DNA of 64,000 nt from CAWBQO01 sp963790965 (GTDB lineage Bacteria > Bacteroidota > Rhodothermia > Rhodothermales > DASSAV01), in contig CAWBQO010000003.1 in assembly GCA_963790965.1 (NCBI GenBank), positions 1,054,001 through 1,118,000 on the forward strand, read 5' to 3'. A program made the translations under genes and the position numbers. Positions 12,374-21,876 of this stretch are shown here, piece after piece (the stretch's first letter is position 1; every line of letters starts with the position of its first letter). Below the pieces are notes generated by a model. It saw only the letters and a program-made list of their open reading frames with translations. It searched no databases and had not been told where the DNA came from.

Positions 12374-15300
12374 TTAGTCGAGCCTGACCTCGAGGCCAAG
12401 ACCCTGCAGCTCGCGAACGAGCACGTTGAAGCTTTCCGGAACGTTCGGCTCAGGCATATTCTCGCCCTTGACGATGGCCTCATACGCCTTGGAGCGACCC
12501 TGCACGTCGTCTGACTTGTACGTCAGCATTTCCTGCAGGGTGTTCGCCGCGCCGTAGGCGTAAAGCGCCCACACCTCCATCTCGCCGAGGCGCTGGCCGC
12601 CAAACTGCGCCTTTCCACCCAGCGGCTGCTGCGTGATCAGGCTGTACGGCCCGATGCTCCGCGCGTGGATCTTGTCCTCGACAAGGTGGCTCAGCTTCAG
12701 CATGTAAATGTACCCAACCGTTGTCGGCTGGTCGAAGGCCTCGCCTGTGCGCCCGTCGTAGAGCTGCGATCGACCGTCGGCCGGCAGACCGGCTTCTTCG
12801 AGCACGCTTTCGATGTCTTCCATCGTCGCGCCGTCGAAGATGGGCGTAGCGAACTTCTTTCCGATCCGCTTTCCGGCCCAGCCGAGGAGCGTCTCGTAAA
12901 TCTGCCCGAGGTTCATACGCGAGGGCACGCCCAGCGGGTTGAGGACGATGTCCACCGGAGTTCCGTCCTCCAGGAACGGCATGTCCTCCATCGGGACGAT
13001 CTTCGCCACGACGCCCTTGTTACCGTGCCGGCCGGCCATCTTGTCGCCCACCATCAGCTTGCGCTTACGGGCGATGTAGACCTTCGCGAGCTGAACGATT
13101 CCGGGGGGCAGCTCGTCGCCCATCTGGATCTGATGCTTGAGGCGCTTCGCTTCGCCCTGGACGCGGTTGTACTGCGCGCTGTAGTTGCGCAGCAGCTTTT
13201 TCGCCCGGGCGTTGGTGGTGCCGTCCTGCACGAAATCGTAAGCGGCATTGAGCTGCACCGGAGCCACTTCGTCGAAGGCACCCTGCGTGATCTTTGCCCC
13301 TTCCGAGACGATGACGCGGCCTTCCCGATCCTCGATACCCGCCGAGGTCTGCCCCTCGATGATGCGGAAGAATCTTTCCCAGAAGCGGCGATTCAGATCG
13401 GCCATGTGGGCTTCGAGGCCTTCCTCGATCTCCGACAGACGCTGCTGCTCGGCCTTTTTCGAAGCCGGATCGAGCTTGCGACGGCTGAAGAGGCGCGTGT
13501 CGATAACGACGCCCTTCATTCCGGGAGGTGCCTTGAGGGAGGCGTCCTTCACGTCGCCGGCCTTGTCGCCGAAGATGGCGCGAAGCAGCTTCTCTTCCGG
13601 CGTCGGATCGGTTTCGCCCTTCGGCGTGATCTTGCCGACGATGATGTCCCCCGCTTTCACTTCCGCGCCGATACGAATGACGCCGCGCTCGTCGAGGTCC
13701 TTCGTGGCCTCTTCCGACACGTTCGGTATTTCGCGTGTTAGCTCTTCCTCGCCCCGCTTCGTATCGCGGACCTGGTGCTCGAACTCCTCGATGTGGATGG
13801 ACGTGTAGATGTCTTCCGAAACGACGCGCTCCGAGATGACGATGGCATCTTCAAAGTTATAACCGCGCCAGGGCATGAACGCAACGAGCACGTTCTTGCC
13901 GAGTGCCAGTTCGCCGTTGTCCGTCGAGAAGCCGTCCGTCAGCACGGTGCCCTTCTCCACCCGATGCCCGACGCGAACGATGGGCTTCTGGTTGACGGAC
14001 GTGTCCTGGTTCGTGCGGCGGAATTTGGTCAGGGAGTACGTCTTGACCGGCTCCTCGAACGTAACATCCGCATCTTCCTCGCTCTGGTCATAGCGGATCG
14101 TAATGCGCGTGGCGTCGACATACTCGACCACGCCCGCGCCTTCGGATACGATGACCGCGCGAGAATCCCGCGCGACGCGCCCTTCGAGTCCGGTCCCCAC
14201 GAGCGGCGACTCGGCACGAAGAAGCGGGACGGCCTGGCGCTGCATGTTCGACCCCATGAGCGCACGGTTGGCGTCGTCATGCTCCAGGAACGGGATCAAG
14301 CTGGCCGCCGGCGAGACGATCTGGTTCGGCGCAATGTCCATGAACTGCACCTTCGAGGGTTCCACGATCGGAAAATCACCCCGAAAACGGCACTTCACGG
14401 TCGGCGTCAGGAACTTGCCGTCCTTGCCCACCTTCGCGTTCGCCTGCGCAATGACGGCGTTATCCTCCTCCTCTGCCGAGAGGAAGCGAATCTCGCTCGT
14501 CACGACTTCATCCTTTACAACCTGGTAAGGCGTCTCGATAAAGCCAAACTCGTTGATCTTCGCGTGGACGCAAAGCGAGGAGATGAGGCCGATGTTCGGG
14601 CCTTCCGGCGTCTCGATCGGGCAGAGGCGGCCGTAGTGCGTGTAGTGAACGTCGCGAACCTCGAAGCCCGCGCGCTCGCGCGTCAGGCCGCCCGGCCCGA
14701 GCGCAGACATACGGCGCTTGTGCGTCAGCTCGGCCAGCGGGTTCGTCTGGTCCATGAACTGGCTGAGCTGGTTCGTGCCGAAGAACGTGTTGATGACGCT
14801 CGACACGGTGCGCGCGTTGACTAGGTCCTGCGGCGTAAAGTTTTCGGCGTCGCGCAAGTTCATGCGCTCCTTGATCGTCCGCGCCATGCGGGCGAGGCCG
14901 AGTGAGAACTGTGCTGCAAGCTGTTCGCCGACGGTGCGAACGCGGCGATTGCCGAGGTGGTCGATGTCGTCAACGGCGCTGCGCCCATTCTGGAGGCTGA
15001 TCAGCTCGCGAATGATCGCGATGATGTCTCCGGAGGTCAGCGTCAGCGTCTCCTGCGACTCGTCGATGCGGAGCCGCTTGTTGAGACGATAGCGACCAAC
15101 GTCGCCGAGGTCGTAGCGTTTTTCGCTGAAGAAGAGGCGGTCTAACACGCCGCGCGCGGTTTCGAGGTCCGGCGCTTCACTGCCGCGAAGCTGCAGATAA
15201 AGATACTGCAACGCCTCCTCGGACGAGTTCGTCGGATCCTTCCGGATCGTGTTGAGCAGCGTACTCTTGTCCAGCTCGTCCTCGTCCACGTTCTCTCGCG

Positions 15301-16216
15301 TGAGGAACATCATCGTGACGCCCGCCTCCTGCAGCGAGGCAAAGTCGCCCTCGACCAACTCGCGATCGGCGGGGAGGATAACGTCGCGTTCCATCTGCTC
15401 GCCGAGGACCTCACCGGTGTCCTCATCGATCACGTCCACGGCGCGTTCCGCCGTGATGGTCGTCGCAAGCCGACGGCCGAGCACTTGGCTAAACGCTTCC
15501 TGCGTGCTCACTTCCACGAGATCGGCGAGTTCGAACGTGCGAACAAGCTCCTCGTTAGAGGAGAAGCCCAGCGCGCGAAGCAGCGTCGTCACGGGCAGCT
15601 TCTTCTTGCGGTCGATGTAGGCCCACATGACGTTGTTCACGTCCGTGGAGAACTCGATCCACGACCCGCGGAACGGGATGATGCGGGCCGAGAAAAGCTC
15701 CGTCCCGTTCGGGTGGATGCTCTGCCCGAAAAAGACGCCCGGCGACCGGTGAAGCTGAGACACGATCACGCGCTCGGCCCCGTTGATCACGAACGTGCCC
15801 CGTTCGGTCATGTACGGCAGATTGCCGAGATAGACTTCCTGCTCGATGGCCTCTTCAGCCTCATCTTCGTCCTCGTCCTCGCGGCTGGAGAGGCGGAGCT
15901 TGGCCTTCAGCGGGATCGAATAGCTGAGACCCTGCGCAATGCACTCATCGACGGAGTGCTTCGGCGCGTCCAGCAAGTAATAGATGAACTCGAGCGTATA
16001 GCGCTCGCGGCTATCTTGTATGGGAAAGTGCTCCGTGAAGACTGCCTGAAGGCCGATGCCCTCCCGTTCCTCGGGAGCCACATCATCCTGCACAAAGTCG
16101 CGGAACGATTGAAGTTGAACGTCGAGAAAATCGGGGTAGTCCATGACGGCGTTCGTACGGGAGAACGAGCTCCGGTACTTGGCACCATCGTAAGGCTGAC
16201 CGTTCAGGTTGGGCAT
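12374..16216 (-). CDS. rpoB: DNA-directed RNA polymerase subunit beta
   Basis: The 1280-residue beta subunit. The rifampicin region around residues 480-512 reads LSQFMDQTNPLAELTHKRRM then SALGPGG and has the sensitive-type residues at the positions equivalent to E. coli Gln513, Asp516, His526, Arg529 and Ser531. Other signatures seen are YTHYGRLCPIETPEGPNIG, KMAGRHGNKGVV and GGKAQFGGQRLGEMEVWALYAYGA. It starts with MPNLNG at 16216, preceded by a 408-base gap after rplL. Confidence 0.98.
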   Translation of the reverse strand: MPNLNGQPYDGAKYRSSFSRTNAVMDYPDFLDVQLQSFRDFVQDDVAPEEREGIGLQAVFTEHFPIQDSRERYTLEFIYYLLDAPKHSVDECIAQGLSYSIPLKAKLRLSSREDEDEDEAEEAIEQEVYLGNLPYMTERGTFVINGAERVIVSQLHRSPGVFFGQSIHPNGTELFSARIIPFRGSWIEFSTDVNNVMWAYIDRKKKLPVTTLLRALGFSSNEELVRTFELADLVEVSTQEAFSQVLGRRLATTITAERAVDVIDEDTGEVLGEQMERDVILPADRELVEGDFASLQEAGVTMMFLTRENVDEDELDKSTLLNTIRKDPTNSSEEALQYLYLQLRGSEAPDLETARGVLDRLFFSEKRYDLGDVGRYRLNKRLRIDESQETLTLTSGDIIAIIRELISLQNGRSAVDDIDHLGNRRVRTVGEQLAAQFSLGLARMARTIKERMNLRDAENFTPQDLVNARTVSSVINTFFGTNQLSQFMDQTNPLAELTHKRRMSALGPGGLTRERAGFEVRDVHYTHYGRLCPIETPEGPNIGLISSLCVHAKINEFGFIETPYQVVKDEVVTSEIRFLSAEEEDNAVIAQANAKVGKDGKFLTPTVKCRFRGDFPIVEPSKVQFMDIAPNQIVSPAASLIPFLEHDDANRALMGSNMQRQAVPLLRAESPLVGTGLEGRVARDSRAVIVSEGAGVVEYVDATRITIRYDQSEEDADVTFEEPVKTYSLTKFRRTNQDTSVNQKPIVRVGHRVEKGTVLTDGFSTDNGELALGKNVLVAFMPWRGYNFEDAIVISERVVSEDIYTSIHIEEFEHQVRDTKRGEEELTREIPNVSEEATKDLDERGVIRIGAEVKAGDIIVGKITPKGETDPTPEEKLLRAIFGDKAGDVKDASLKAPPGMKGVVIDTRLFSRRKLDPASKKAEQQRLSEIEEGLEAHMADLNRRFWERFFRIIEGQTSAGIEDREGRVIVSEGAKITQGAFDEVAPVQLNAAYDFVQDGTTNARAKKLLRNYSAQYNRVQGEAKRLKHQIQMGDELPPGIVQLAKVYIARKRKLMVGDKMAGRHGNKGVVAKIVPMEDMPFLEDGTPVDIVLNPLGVPSRMNLGQIYETLLGWAGKRIGKKFATPIFDGATMEDIESVLEEAGLPADGRSQLYDGRTGEAFDQPTTVGYIYMLKLSHLVEDKIHARSIGPYSLITQQPLGGKAQFGGQRLGEMEVWALYAYGAANTLQEMLTYKSDDVQGRSKAYEAIVKGENMPEPNVPESFNVLVRELQGLGLEVRLD

Positions 16217-16520
16217 GAGTGCTTTGGCTGGGTGTTCTAAAACCGTTGCCGAGAGGACCGCCTGGTCCCGTCTCCACTTAACCGGCAGAAAATGCCCCGG
16301 CGGCTCAGGTGAAAATCACCGAACCCGGAGCAAACAGAACTTGAGACTGGATTACACAGCGCGTATAATGGAGCGTATGAACACGCGATGTTCGGGTGCG
16401 CAGGGGCAGATTGCCGGACCGGCCGCACCCACAAACAAACTTTAACGGGTTCATAACGACCGAGTCGTTACGAGGTTTCTGCTTGCGCACGGCTCGGCTG
16501 GGCCGCGCCGTACAAGCGCG

Positions 16521-16553
16521 GGAAGCCGACCCCCCGTTCGAAGGTCGGCTTCC
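16521..16553 (-). terminator. hairpin in the rplL-rpoB gap (attenuator-like)
   Basis: A perfect 11-bp stem (GGAAGCCGACC, 16521-16531, paired with 16543-16553) with an 11-base loop, starting about 72 bases after the rplL stop. A second GC-rich inverted repeat of lower quality lies at about 16580-16612. No U-tract follows. Partial termination or processing between rplL and rpoB is known in E. coli and would explain the placement. The rest of the 16217-16624 gap shows no gene. Confidence 0.55.
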
Positions 16554-16624
16554 GCCCCTGGCGTACCTGGAAGTACGGCTCGATGGCCGGGCCTCAAGGC
16601 CGGCCCATGAAGTGAGGTCAAGGG

Positions 16625-17008
16625 CTACTTCAGTTCAACTTCAGCGCCTGCCTCTTCGAGCTTCGTCTTGACCTGGTTGGCTTCGTCCTTGGAGACGGCC
16701 TGCTTCACCGCATTCGGCGCGCCGTCGACGAGGTCCTTGGCCTCCTTCAGGCCGAGGCCGGTCAGCGCGCGCACTTCCTTGATGACCGCGATCTTGTTGG
16801 TACCGACGGCCTTCAGGATAACGTCAAATTCGGTCTGCTCTTCGACGGCAGCGGCGGCACCGTCGCCACCGGCGGAAGGCGCTGCCATTGCAACGGCCGC
16901 AGCCGCAGGCTTGATGCCGTACTCGTCTTCGAGCACTTTCGCCAGCTCGCTGGCCTCCTTGATGGTAAGGTTAACGAGCTGTTCAGCGAGTTCTTTGATG
17001 TCTGCCAT
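16625..17008 (-). CDS. rplL: 50S ribosomal protein L7/L12
   Basis: 127 residues: an N-terminal dimerisation domain, an Ala/Gly-rich hinge (residues about 40-55) and a C-terminal factor-binding domain with IAVIKEVRALTGLGLKEAKDLV. The ATG at 17008 (MADIKEL) gives the conserved N-terminus; an ATG 21 bases upstream is in frame but would add unconserved residues. It forms the stalk with L10, which is encoded just upstream. Confidence 0.97.
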   Translation of the reverse strand: MADIKELAEQLVNLTIKEASELAKVLEDEYGIKPAAAAVAMAAPSAGGDGAAAAVEEQTEFDVILKAVGTNKIAVIKEVRALTGLGLKEAKDLVDGAPNAVKQAVSKDEANQVKTKLEEAGAEVELK

Positions 17009-17153
17009 TTTGGTTCTCTGTTCCTGCAACGGTCACAGCCGGGTGGCTACGCTGCGCATTAAGGGTTAAGTAAATCGTCGGGATGTATCGTCCGGCCCGC
17101 AACCGTTCCTCTCCCGAACTGTGAGGAGGGCTGCCCGAAGGCCGGCGAAAGGG

Positions 17154-17687
17154 TTATTCGGCTTCTTCCCGCTCCGCAATCGTCTGCAGCGCGCCCACGA
17201 GGGTGCTGCCGGGAGCGTTGAGGGCACCGACGAGGTTCGCTGCCGGAGAAAGTAGCAGTCCGATGATGTCTCCGATCATCTCCTGCTTCGACTTGAGCTT
17301 GCTCAGCACGTCGAGGTTGCCCTCTCCGTAGACCGCGCCATCGATGTAGGCGGCCTTGACTTCCGGCAACTGAAGGTTCTTATCCGAGAGAAACTTCTTA
17401 ATGATACGCGCGGGCGTAGCGGGATCCTCCGAAAAGGCAACCGCCGTCGGGCCACTAAGCGAAGAAAGGAACTCCTCGTAGCCGCCGAGCCGCTCCATCG
17501 CGATGCGGACGAGCGTGTTCTTGAGGACCTGGAACTCTACGTCCGCCTCGCGAAACCGGCGACGCAGATCATTGGCCTGCGCGACCGTGAGTCCCGAGTA
17601 ATTGGTCAAGTAGATGGTGGAGTGCCCTTCGAGCATCTCCTGAATGGCGTCGAGGGCGTCGGCCTTCTGATTCTTGGTAAGGGGCAT
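17154..17687 (-). CDS. rplJ: 50S ribosomal protein L10
   Basis: 177 residues. The N-terminal RNA-binding domain shows the L10 pattern (YLTNYSGLTVAQANDLRRRF, then LKNTL and GPTAVAF), and the C-terminal helix that binds L12 dimers ends LVGALQTIAEREEAE. It lies 41 bases after rplA and 145 bases before rplL. The short gap upstream leaves little room for the long autoregulatory L10 leader found in other bacteria. Confidence 0.97.
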   Translation of the reverse strand: MPLTKNQKADALDAIQEMLEGHSTIYLTNYSGLTVAQANDLRRRFREADVEFQVLKNTLVRIAMERLGGYEEFLSSLSGPTAVAFSEDPATPARIIKKFLSDKNLQLPEVKAAYIDGAVYGEGNLDVLSKLKSKQEMIGDIIGLLLSPAANLVGALNAPGSTLVGALQTIAEREEAE

Positions 17688-17728
17688 TTGCGCTACCTAT
17701 CTCTAAAATGCTCTGGTAAATCCGCTCC

Positions 17729-18439
17729 TTAGCGAATGCCGGAAAGCACGACGTTGCGGTCGATTGAAATCGCCGGACCCATCGTCGAGGACATGGTGAC
17801 CGAACGGACGTAAACGCCCTTGGCCGAGGACGGGCGAAGGCGCATGACTTCCTTCAGGAAGGCGTCCGCATTCTCCTTGATCTGCTCCGCCGTAAAAGAG
17901 GTCTTGCCAACGGCCGAGTGCAGGTTGCCGTTCTTGTCGACGCGGAAGTCGATCTTGCCGGCCTTCACCTGCCGAACGGCCTCGCCGACGTCCATCGTCA
18001 CGGTGCCGCTCTTCGGGTTTGGCATGAGGCCGCGCGGGCCGAGAACGCGGCCGAGACGGCCAACTTGGCCCATCACGTCCGGCGTGGCCACGACAACGTC
18101 AAAATCCGTCCAGCCGTCGTTCTGGATGCGGTCGATCATGTCCTGCATTCCTACGAAGTCGGCTCCGGCTTCGCGGGCTTCGGGCTGCTTGCCCTCGTTG
18201 GCAAGGACGAGCACCCGGACGGTCTTGCCCGTCCCATGGGGCAGCGCGACCGTGCCGCGCACCATCTGGTCGGCGTGCCGCGGATCGACGCCGAGGCGCA
18301 CGTCCAGGTCAACCGACTCGTCGAACTTGGCGAACGAGGTCTTCTTGACGAGATCAGACGCCGCTGCGAGCGAGAGCGCGCTACCCGCCTCCTGCACGAG
18401 CGCGGTCGCCTGCTTGAATTTCTTGCCTGTTTTCGGCAT
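17729..18439 (-). CDS. rplA: 50S ribosomal protein L1
   Basis: 236 residues with the L1 signatures LRLGVDPRHADQMVRG-type (here DVRLGVDPRHADQMVRGTV), LGRVLGPRGLMPNPKSGTVT and GKIDFRVDKNGNLH. It binds 23S rRNA at the L1 stalk and commonly represses its own mRNA. It follows rplK in the standard order, with a 115-base gap that shows no gene. Confidence 0.97.
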   Translation of the reverse strand: MPKTGKKFKQATALVQEAGSALSLAAASDLVKKTSFAKFDESVDLDVRLGVDPRHADQMVRGTVALPHGTGKTVRVLVLANEGKQPEAREAGADFVGMQDMIDRIQNDGWTDFDVVVATPDVMGQVGRLGRVLGPRGLMPNPKSGTVTMDVGEAVRQVKAGKIDFRVDKNGNLHSAVGKTSFTAEQIKENADAFLKEVMRLRPSSAKGVYVRSVTMSSTMGPAISIDRNVVLSGIR

Positions 18440-18554
18440 GTACTTTACCGGAAATGCGGTTCAATCGTCCTGTGCCTGCAGGACTCCCGCGTTGCTTGGT
18501 TTGCTCAGGTGCGGCGAGGCCGACCACCTTCGCGCTTTTTGGTGAAGCGCCTGC

Positions 18555-18989
18555 TCACGCAGGTTGGCCTTCCACCTTGATGCCCATACTGCGAGCGGTA
18601 CCCGCCACCATGGCGGCGGCCGACGCTTCGTTGTGGCAGTTCAAGTCCTCCATCTTCGTGCGCCCGATCTCGAGGCACTGATCCCAGGACACCGTCCCCA
18701 CCTTCTGCCGAAGCGGATCAGCCGCGCCGGATTCGATCTTCGCCGCCTTCTTCAGCAGGATCGCTGCCGGAGGGCTTTTGACGATGAAAGTGAATGACTT
18801 ATCGGAGAAGACCGTAATGACGACCGGCAGAACCAGTCCCATCCGCTCCTGCGTTGCAGCGTTGAACTGCTTGCAGAACTCCATAATATTGACGCCCTTC
18901 TGGCCGAGCGCCGGCCCGATTGGCGGAGCCGGATTGGCCTGGCCCGCCTTGATCTGCAGCTTGATGTAGCCGTCTATCTTTTTTGCCAT
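18555..18989 (-). CDS. rplK: 50S ribosomal protein L11
   Basis: 144 residues, the normal length. Conserved: IKLQIKAGQANPAPPIGPALG followed by GVNIMEFCKQFN at the N-terminus, and KMEDLNCHNEASAAAMVAGTARSMGI at the C-terminus. It belongs to the GTPase-associated centre and is the thiostrepton-binding partner. It lies 102 bases after nusG. Confidence 0.97.
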   Translation of the reverse strand: MAKKIDGYIKLQIKAGQANPAPPIGPALGQKGVNIMEFCKQFNAATQERMGLVLPVVITVFSDKSFTFIVKSPPAAILLKKAAKIESGAADPLRQKVGTVSWDQCLEIGRTKMEDLNCHNEASAAAMVAGTARSMGIKVEGQPA

Positions 18990-19091
18990 ACGTTCGTTGC
19001 GGTTGTAGCGTCCCGGTTCATCGGAACTCCCGCTAAATACATTTACGTGATCAATATCCGGCTACAGATGCCGGGTCAGGCACTTGCCTGC

Positions 19092-19649
19092 TCATCCTTC
19101 GTGTTCTACCTGCAAATAATCCAACTCCAGCGGCGTCTTGCGGCCAAAGATGGAAACCATCACCTTGACCTTCATCTTGTCGGGGTAAACCTCCTCGACA
19201 AATCCGGTAAAGTTGTTGAACGGGCCATCGACGACCTTGACGGCGTCGCCGTTCTTGAACGGAATCTCCGGCTGCTCGCCCGCTTCCCGCGCCTCGTCCA
19301 TCTTGCCCATGATCCGGTTCAGCTCATCGGGACGCAAGGGCGTCGGCTGATCGCCGGTCGTGAGGAAGCCCACCACCGAGGGAACGTTCGAGATGACGTG
19401 CTGGACTTCATTGTCCAACAGCACGTTGATGAGGATGTAGCCGGGATAGAACGTCTTTTCGCGCGTGCGCTTCTTGCCGCTGCGCATTTCGAAGACGGTC
19501 TCGGTCGGGATGACGATCTCGCCGATTCGGTCATCGACACCGAGCCGCTCAGCCTCGCGCTCCAGGTACTGCTTCACCTTCTTCTCGTGTCCGGAGAAGG
19601 TGCGAAGCACGTACCACTTGCGGATGTCCTGCCGTTTGATGATCGCCAT
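19092..19649 (-). CDS. nusG: transcription termination/antitermination factor NusG
   Basis: 185 residues: an NGN domain (WYVLRTFSGHEKKVKQYLE, then FYPGYILINV and VPSVVGFL) and a C-terminal KOW domain (FKNGDAVKVVDGPFNNFTGFVEEV, then KVMVSIFGRKTPLELDYLQVE). It binds the polymerase clamp and links to Rho or ribosomal S10. It follows secE by 9 bases, as in most bacteria. Confidence 0.97.
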   Translation of the reverse strand: MAIIKRQDIRKWYVLRTFSGHEKKVKQYLEREAERLGVDDRIGEIVIPTETVFEMRSGKKRTREKTFYPGYILINVLLDNEVQHVISNVPSVVGFLTTGDQPTPLRPDELNRIMGKMDEAREAGEQPEIPFKNGDAVKVVDGPFNNFTGFVEEVYPDKMKVKVMVSIFGRKTPLELDYLQVEHEG

Positions 19650-19658
19650 AAAACCTTC

Positions 19659-19841
19659 CTACACGTACAGAATGCTCATAACGGAGCGGATGACCCAGTC
19701 AGTGGCAAAGATGAAGATGCCAATGACCACCGTTCCGAGAAGCGTAAGGACGGTGTTGTCGATGAGTTCGCTACGCTTGGGCCAGTTGACCTTGCGCATC
19801 TCCTTGACAACTTCGTCGAAATACGTCTTAATCTTGTTCAT
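19659..19841 (-). CDS. secE: preprotein translocase subunit SecE
   Basis: 60 residues, the short one-helix form: an amphipathic N-terminal segment FDEVVKEMRKVNWPKRSEL, which is the family signature, then one transmembrane helix of about 20 residues (TVLTLLGTVVIGIFIFATDW). It forms the Sec channel with SecY and SecG. The position between tRNA-Trp and nusG is the standard one. Confidence 0.95.
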   Translation of the reverse strand: MNKIKTYFDEVVKEMRKVNWPKRSELIDNTVLTLLGTVVIGIFIFATDWVIRSVMSILYV

Positions 19842-19896
19842 GCTACCGTCGCCTCGTGGGCATTACTAAAACCGGCTTCTGATGAAGCCTTCTTTG

Positions 19897-19969
19897 CACG
19901 GGCGGCAGGACTCGAACCTGCAACCTGCGGTTTTGGAGACCGCCGCTCTGCCAATTGAGCTACGCCCGT
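19897..19969 (-). tRNA. tRNA-Trp (CCA)
   Basis: 73 bases. The acceptor stem ACGGGCG/CGCCCGT is perfect, the T arm contains GGTTCGAGTCC, and the anticodon loop reads CTCCAAA with anticodon CCA. The CCA end is not encoded. It lies between tuf and secE. Confidence 0.96.
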
Positions 19970-20050
19970 TTCGCCTGTGTTGAATGCCGAGTGGAACGTG
20001 CCGAGCCGAGTTGGGGTCCGCCCGGCACGCCGCCACCGGCGCTCGTCATA

Positions 20051-21241
20051 TTAATCGAGGATCTTCGACACGACGCCGGCACCCACCGTGCGGCCGCCCT
20101 CGCGGATCGCGAAGCGGAGGCCTTCCTCCATCGCCACCGGCTGGATGAGCTGCACGCTGAAGCGCGTGTTGTCTCCCGGCATGATCATCTCCACGCCCTC
20201 GCCCAGCTCGATGTCTCCCGTCACGTCCGTCGTCCGGAAGTAAAACTGCGGGCGGTAACCCTTGAAGAACGGCGTGTGACGGCCGCCTTCGTCCTTGCTC
20301 AAAATGTACACCTCGCACTCGAACGCCTTGTGGGGCTTGACCGAGTTCGGCTTGCAAACCACCATCCCGCGCTCGACCGAGTCCTTGTCGATGCCGCGAA
20401 GCAGCAGGCCCACGTTGTCGCCCGCCTGACCCTGGTCGAGCAGCTTGCGGAACATCTCGACCCCGGTCACGACCGAGACCTGCTTCGTCTCCTGCATGCC
20501 TATGATCTCGACCTGCTCCTGAACCTTCACGATCCCGCGCTCGATACGGCCCGTCACGACCGTGCCGCGACCCGTGATCGAGAACACGTCCTCGATCGGC
20601 ATCAGGAACGGCTTCTCCGTGTCACGCTCCGGCGTCGGAATGTAGGAGTCCACGGCGTCCATAAGCTCCATGATCTTCTGCTCCCACTGCTCGTCGCCGT
20701 TGAGCGCCAGGAGCGCCGATCCCTGGATCACCGGAATGTCGTCGCCGGGGAACTCGTAGACCGACAGCAGCTCGCGAACCTCCATCTCGACAAGCTCCAG
20801 AAGCTCTGGGTCGTCGACCAGGTCCACCTTGTTCATGAACACGACCAGGTAAGGCACGCCCACCTGGCGGGCCAGCAGGATGTGCTCGCGCGTCTGCGGC
20901 ATCGGGCCGTCGGTGGCGGCGACCACGAGGATCGCGCCGTCCATCTGGGCCGCGCCCGTGACCATGTTCTTCACGTAGTCCGCGTGCCCGGGGCAGTCGA
21001 CGTGCGCGTAGTGGCGCTTGCTCGTCTCATACTCGACGTGCGCCGTGGCAATCGTGATGCCGCGCTCGCGCTCTTCAGGCGCGTTGTCGATCGAGTCGAA
21101 CGAGCGGAAGCTGTTGCCCGAGACGTGCTTGGCCAGCACGTTCGTGATTGCTGCCGTGAGCGTCGTCTTGCCGTGGTCGACGTGGCCGATGGTGCCCACG
21201 TTCACGTGCGGCTTGCTCCTCTGATAGGTTTCCTTTGCCAT
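20051..21241 (-). CDS. tuf: elongation factor Tu
   Basis: 396 residues. GTP-binding motifs: G1 GHVDHGKT, G3 DCPGHADY, G4 NKVD and G5 SALLAL-type. Domains 2 and 3 are complete, ending GRTVGAGVVSKILD. The ATG at 21241 (MAKETYQRSKPH) is chosen over an upstream in-frame ATG because it matches the family start. EF-Tu delivers aminoacyl-tRNA to the ribosome. It is flanked by tRNA-Thr and tRNA-Trp. A palindrome (21277-21294, GCAAGGCC/GGCCTTGC) lies about 36 bases upstream and may help process the tRNA-mRNA transcript. Confidence 0.98.
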   Translation of the reverse strand: MAKETYQRSKPHVNVGTIGHVDHGKTTLTAAITNVLAKHVSGNSFRSFDSIDNAPEERERGITIATAHVEYETSKRHYAHVDCPGHADYVKNMVTGAAQMDGAILVVAATDGPMPQTREHILLARQVGVPYLVVFMNKVDLVDDPELLELVEMEVRELLSVYEFPGDDIPVIQGSALLALNGDEQWEQKIMELMDAVDSYIPTPERDTEKPFLMPIEDVFSITGRGTVVTGRIERGIVKVQEQVEIIGMQETKQVSVVTGVEMFRKLLDQGQAGDNVGLLLRGIDKDSVERGMVVCKPNSVKPHKAFECEVYILSKDEGGRHTPFFKGYRPQFYFRTTDVTGDIELGEGVEMIMPGDNTRFSVQLIQPVAMEEGLRFAIREGGRTVGAGVVSKILD

Positions 21242-21334
21242 AGCTGATTGCGCTGCCTTAACGGTTCTTTTCAAATGCAAGGCCAAGGCCTTGCCTTAAT
21301 AAAAGGCGCGCCTGTCGGGGGCACGCCTGTGCAT

Positions 21335-21407
<73 letters not shown>

Positions 21408-21475
21408 AAAAAGCGCTCAGCATTCGGCCCAATTACCGGCAGAACCGGCACAGGCTGAACGCCAAGTGCTACACG

Positions 21476-21548
21476 AGCGGGAGACGGGATTCGAACCCGC
21501 GACCCTTAGCTTGGAAGGCTAATGCTCTACCAACTGAGCTACTCCCGC
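21476..21548 (-). tRNA. tRNA-Gly (TCC)
   Basis: 73 bases; acceptor GCGGGAG/CTCCCGC, anticodon stem TTAGC/GCTAA with loop CTTCCAA (anticodon TCC), and T arm GGTTCGAATCC. Confidence 0.96.
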
Positions 21549-21596
21549 CTCGCGCCCCGCCGGAGGCGCACCTTTCCTTCCGGCGATCGCTTTTTG

Positions 21597-21678
21597 TGGG
21601 CAGGGAAGGATTCGAACCTCCGAAAGCTTAGCTAGCAGATTTACAGTCTGCCCCCGTTGGCCACTTGGGTACCTGCCC
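21597..21678 (-). tRNA. tRNA-Tyr (GTA)
   Basis: 82 bases, a class II tRNA with a long variable arm. Acceptor GGGCAGG/CCTGCCC, anticodon stem GCAGA/TCTGC with loop CTGTAAA (anticodon GTA), discriminator A. Confidence 0.96.
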
Positions 21679-21746
21679 GATTCAGACCGTCTTTAATGCA
21701 CAAGCGACTCCGCTGTGCCCGGCTCACGCGAGAATTATAAATGAAG

Positions 21747-21819
21747 AGCCGGCGAAGGGACTCGAACCCCCAACCTGCTCATTACAAATGAGCTGCTCTA
21801 CCAGTTGAGCTACGCCGGC
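21747..21819 (-). tRNA. tRNA-Thr (TGT)
   Basis: 73 bases; acceptor GCCGGCG/CGCCGGC, anticodon stem GCTCA/TGAGC with loop TTTGTAA (anticodon TGT), and T arm GGTTCGAGTCC. It is the first gene of the tRNA-tuf-tRNA cluster. Confidence 0.96.
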
Positions 21820-21835
21820 ATTAAAGACAGAATTA

Positions 21836-21865
21836 CAAAATACGCAATTACCCTGCCGCTGTCAA
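21836..21865 (-). promoter_or_regulatory. promoter of the tRNA-tuf cluster
   Basis: On the minus strand TTGACA (21860-21865) is followed by TATTTTG (21836-21842). The distance from TTG to TATTTTG is 20 bases, as in Bacteroidota promoters. It ends 17 bases before tRNA-Thr(TGT). This is probably the main promoter for the four tRNAs and tuf. Confidence 0.65.
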
Positions 21866-21876
21866 CCATGCCGCGC

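Noticed and set aside
17688..17728. L10 leader regulatory RNA before rplJ
   Set aside because: The gap is only 41 bases, too short for the kink-turn leader known in other bacteria.
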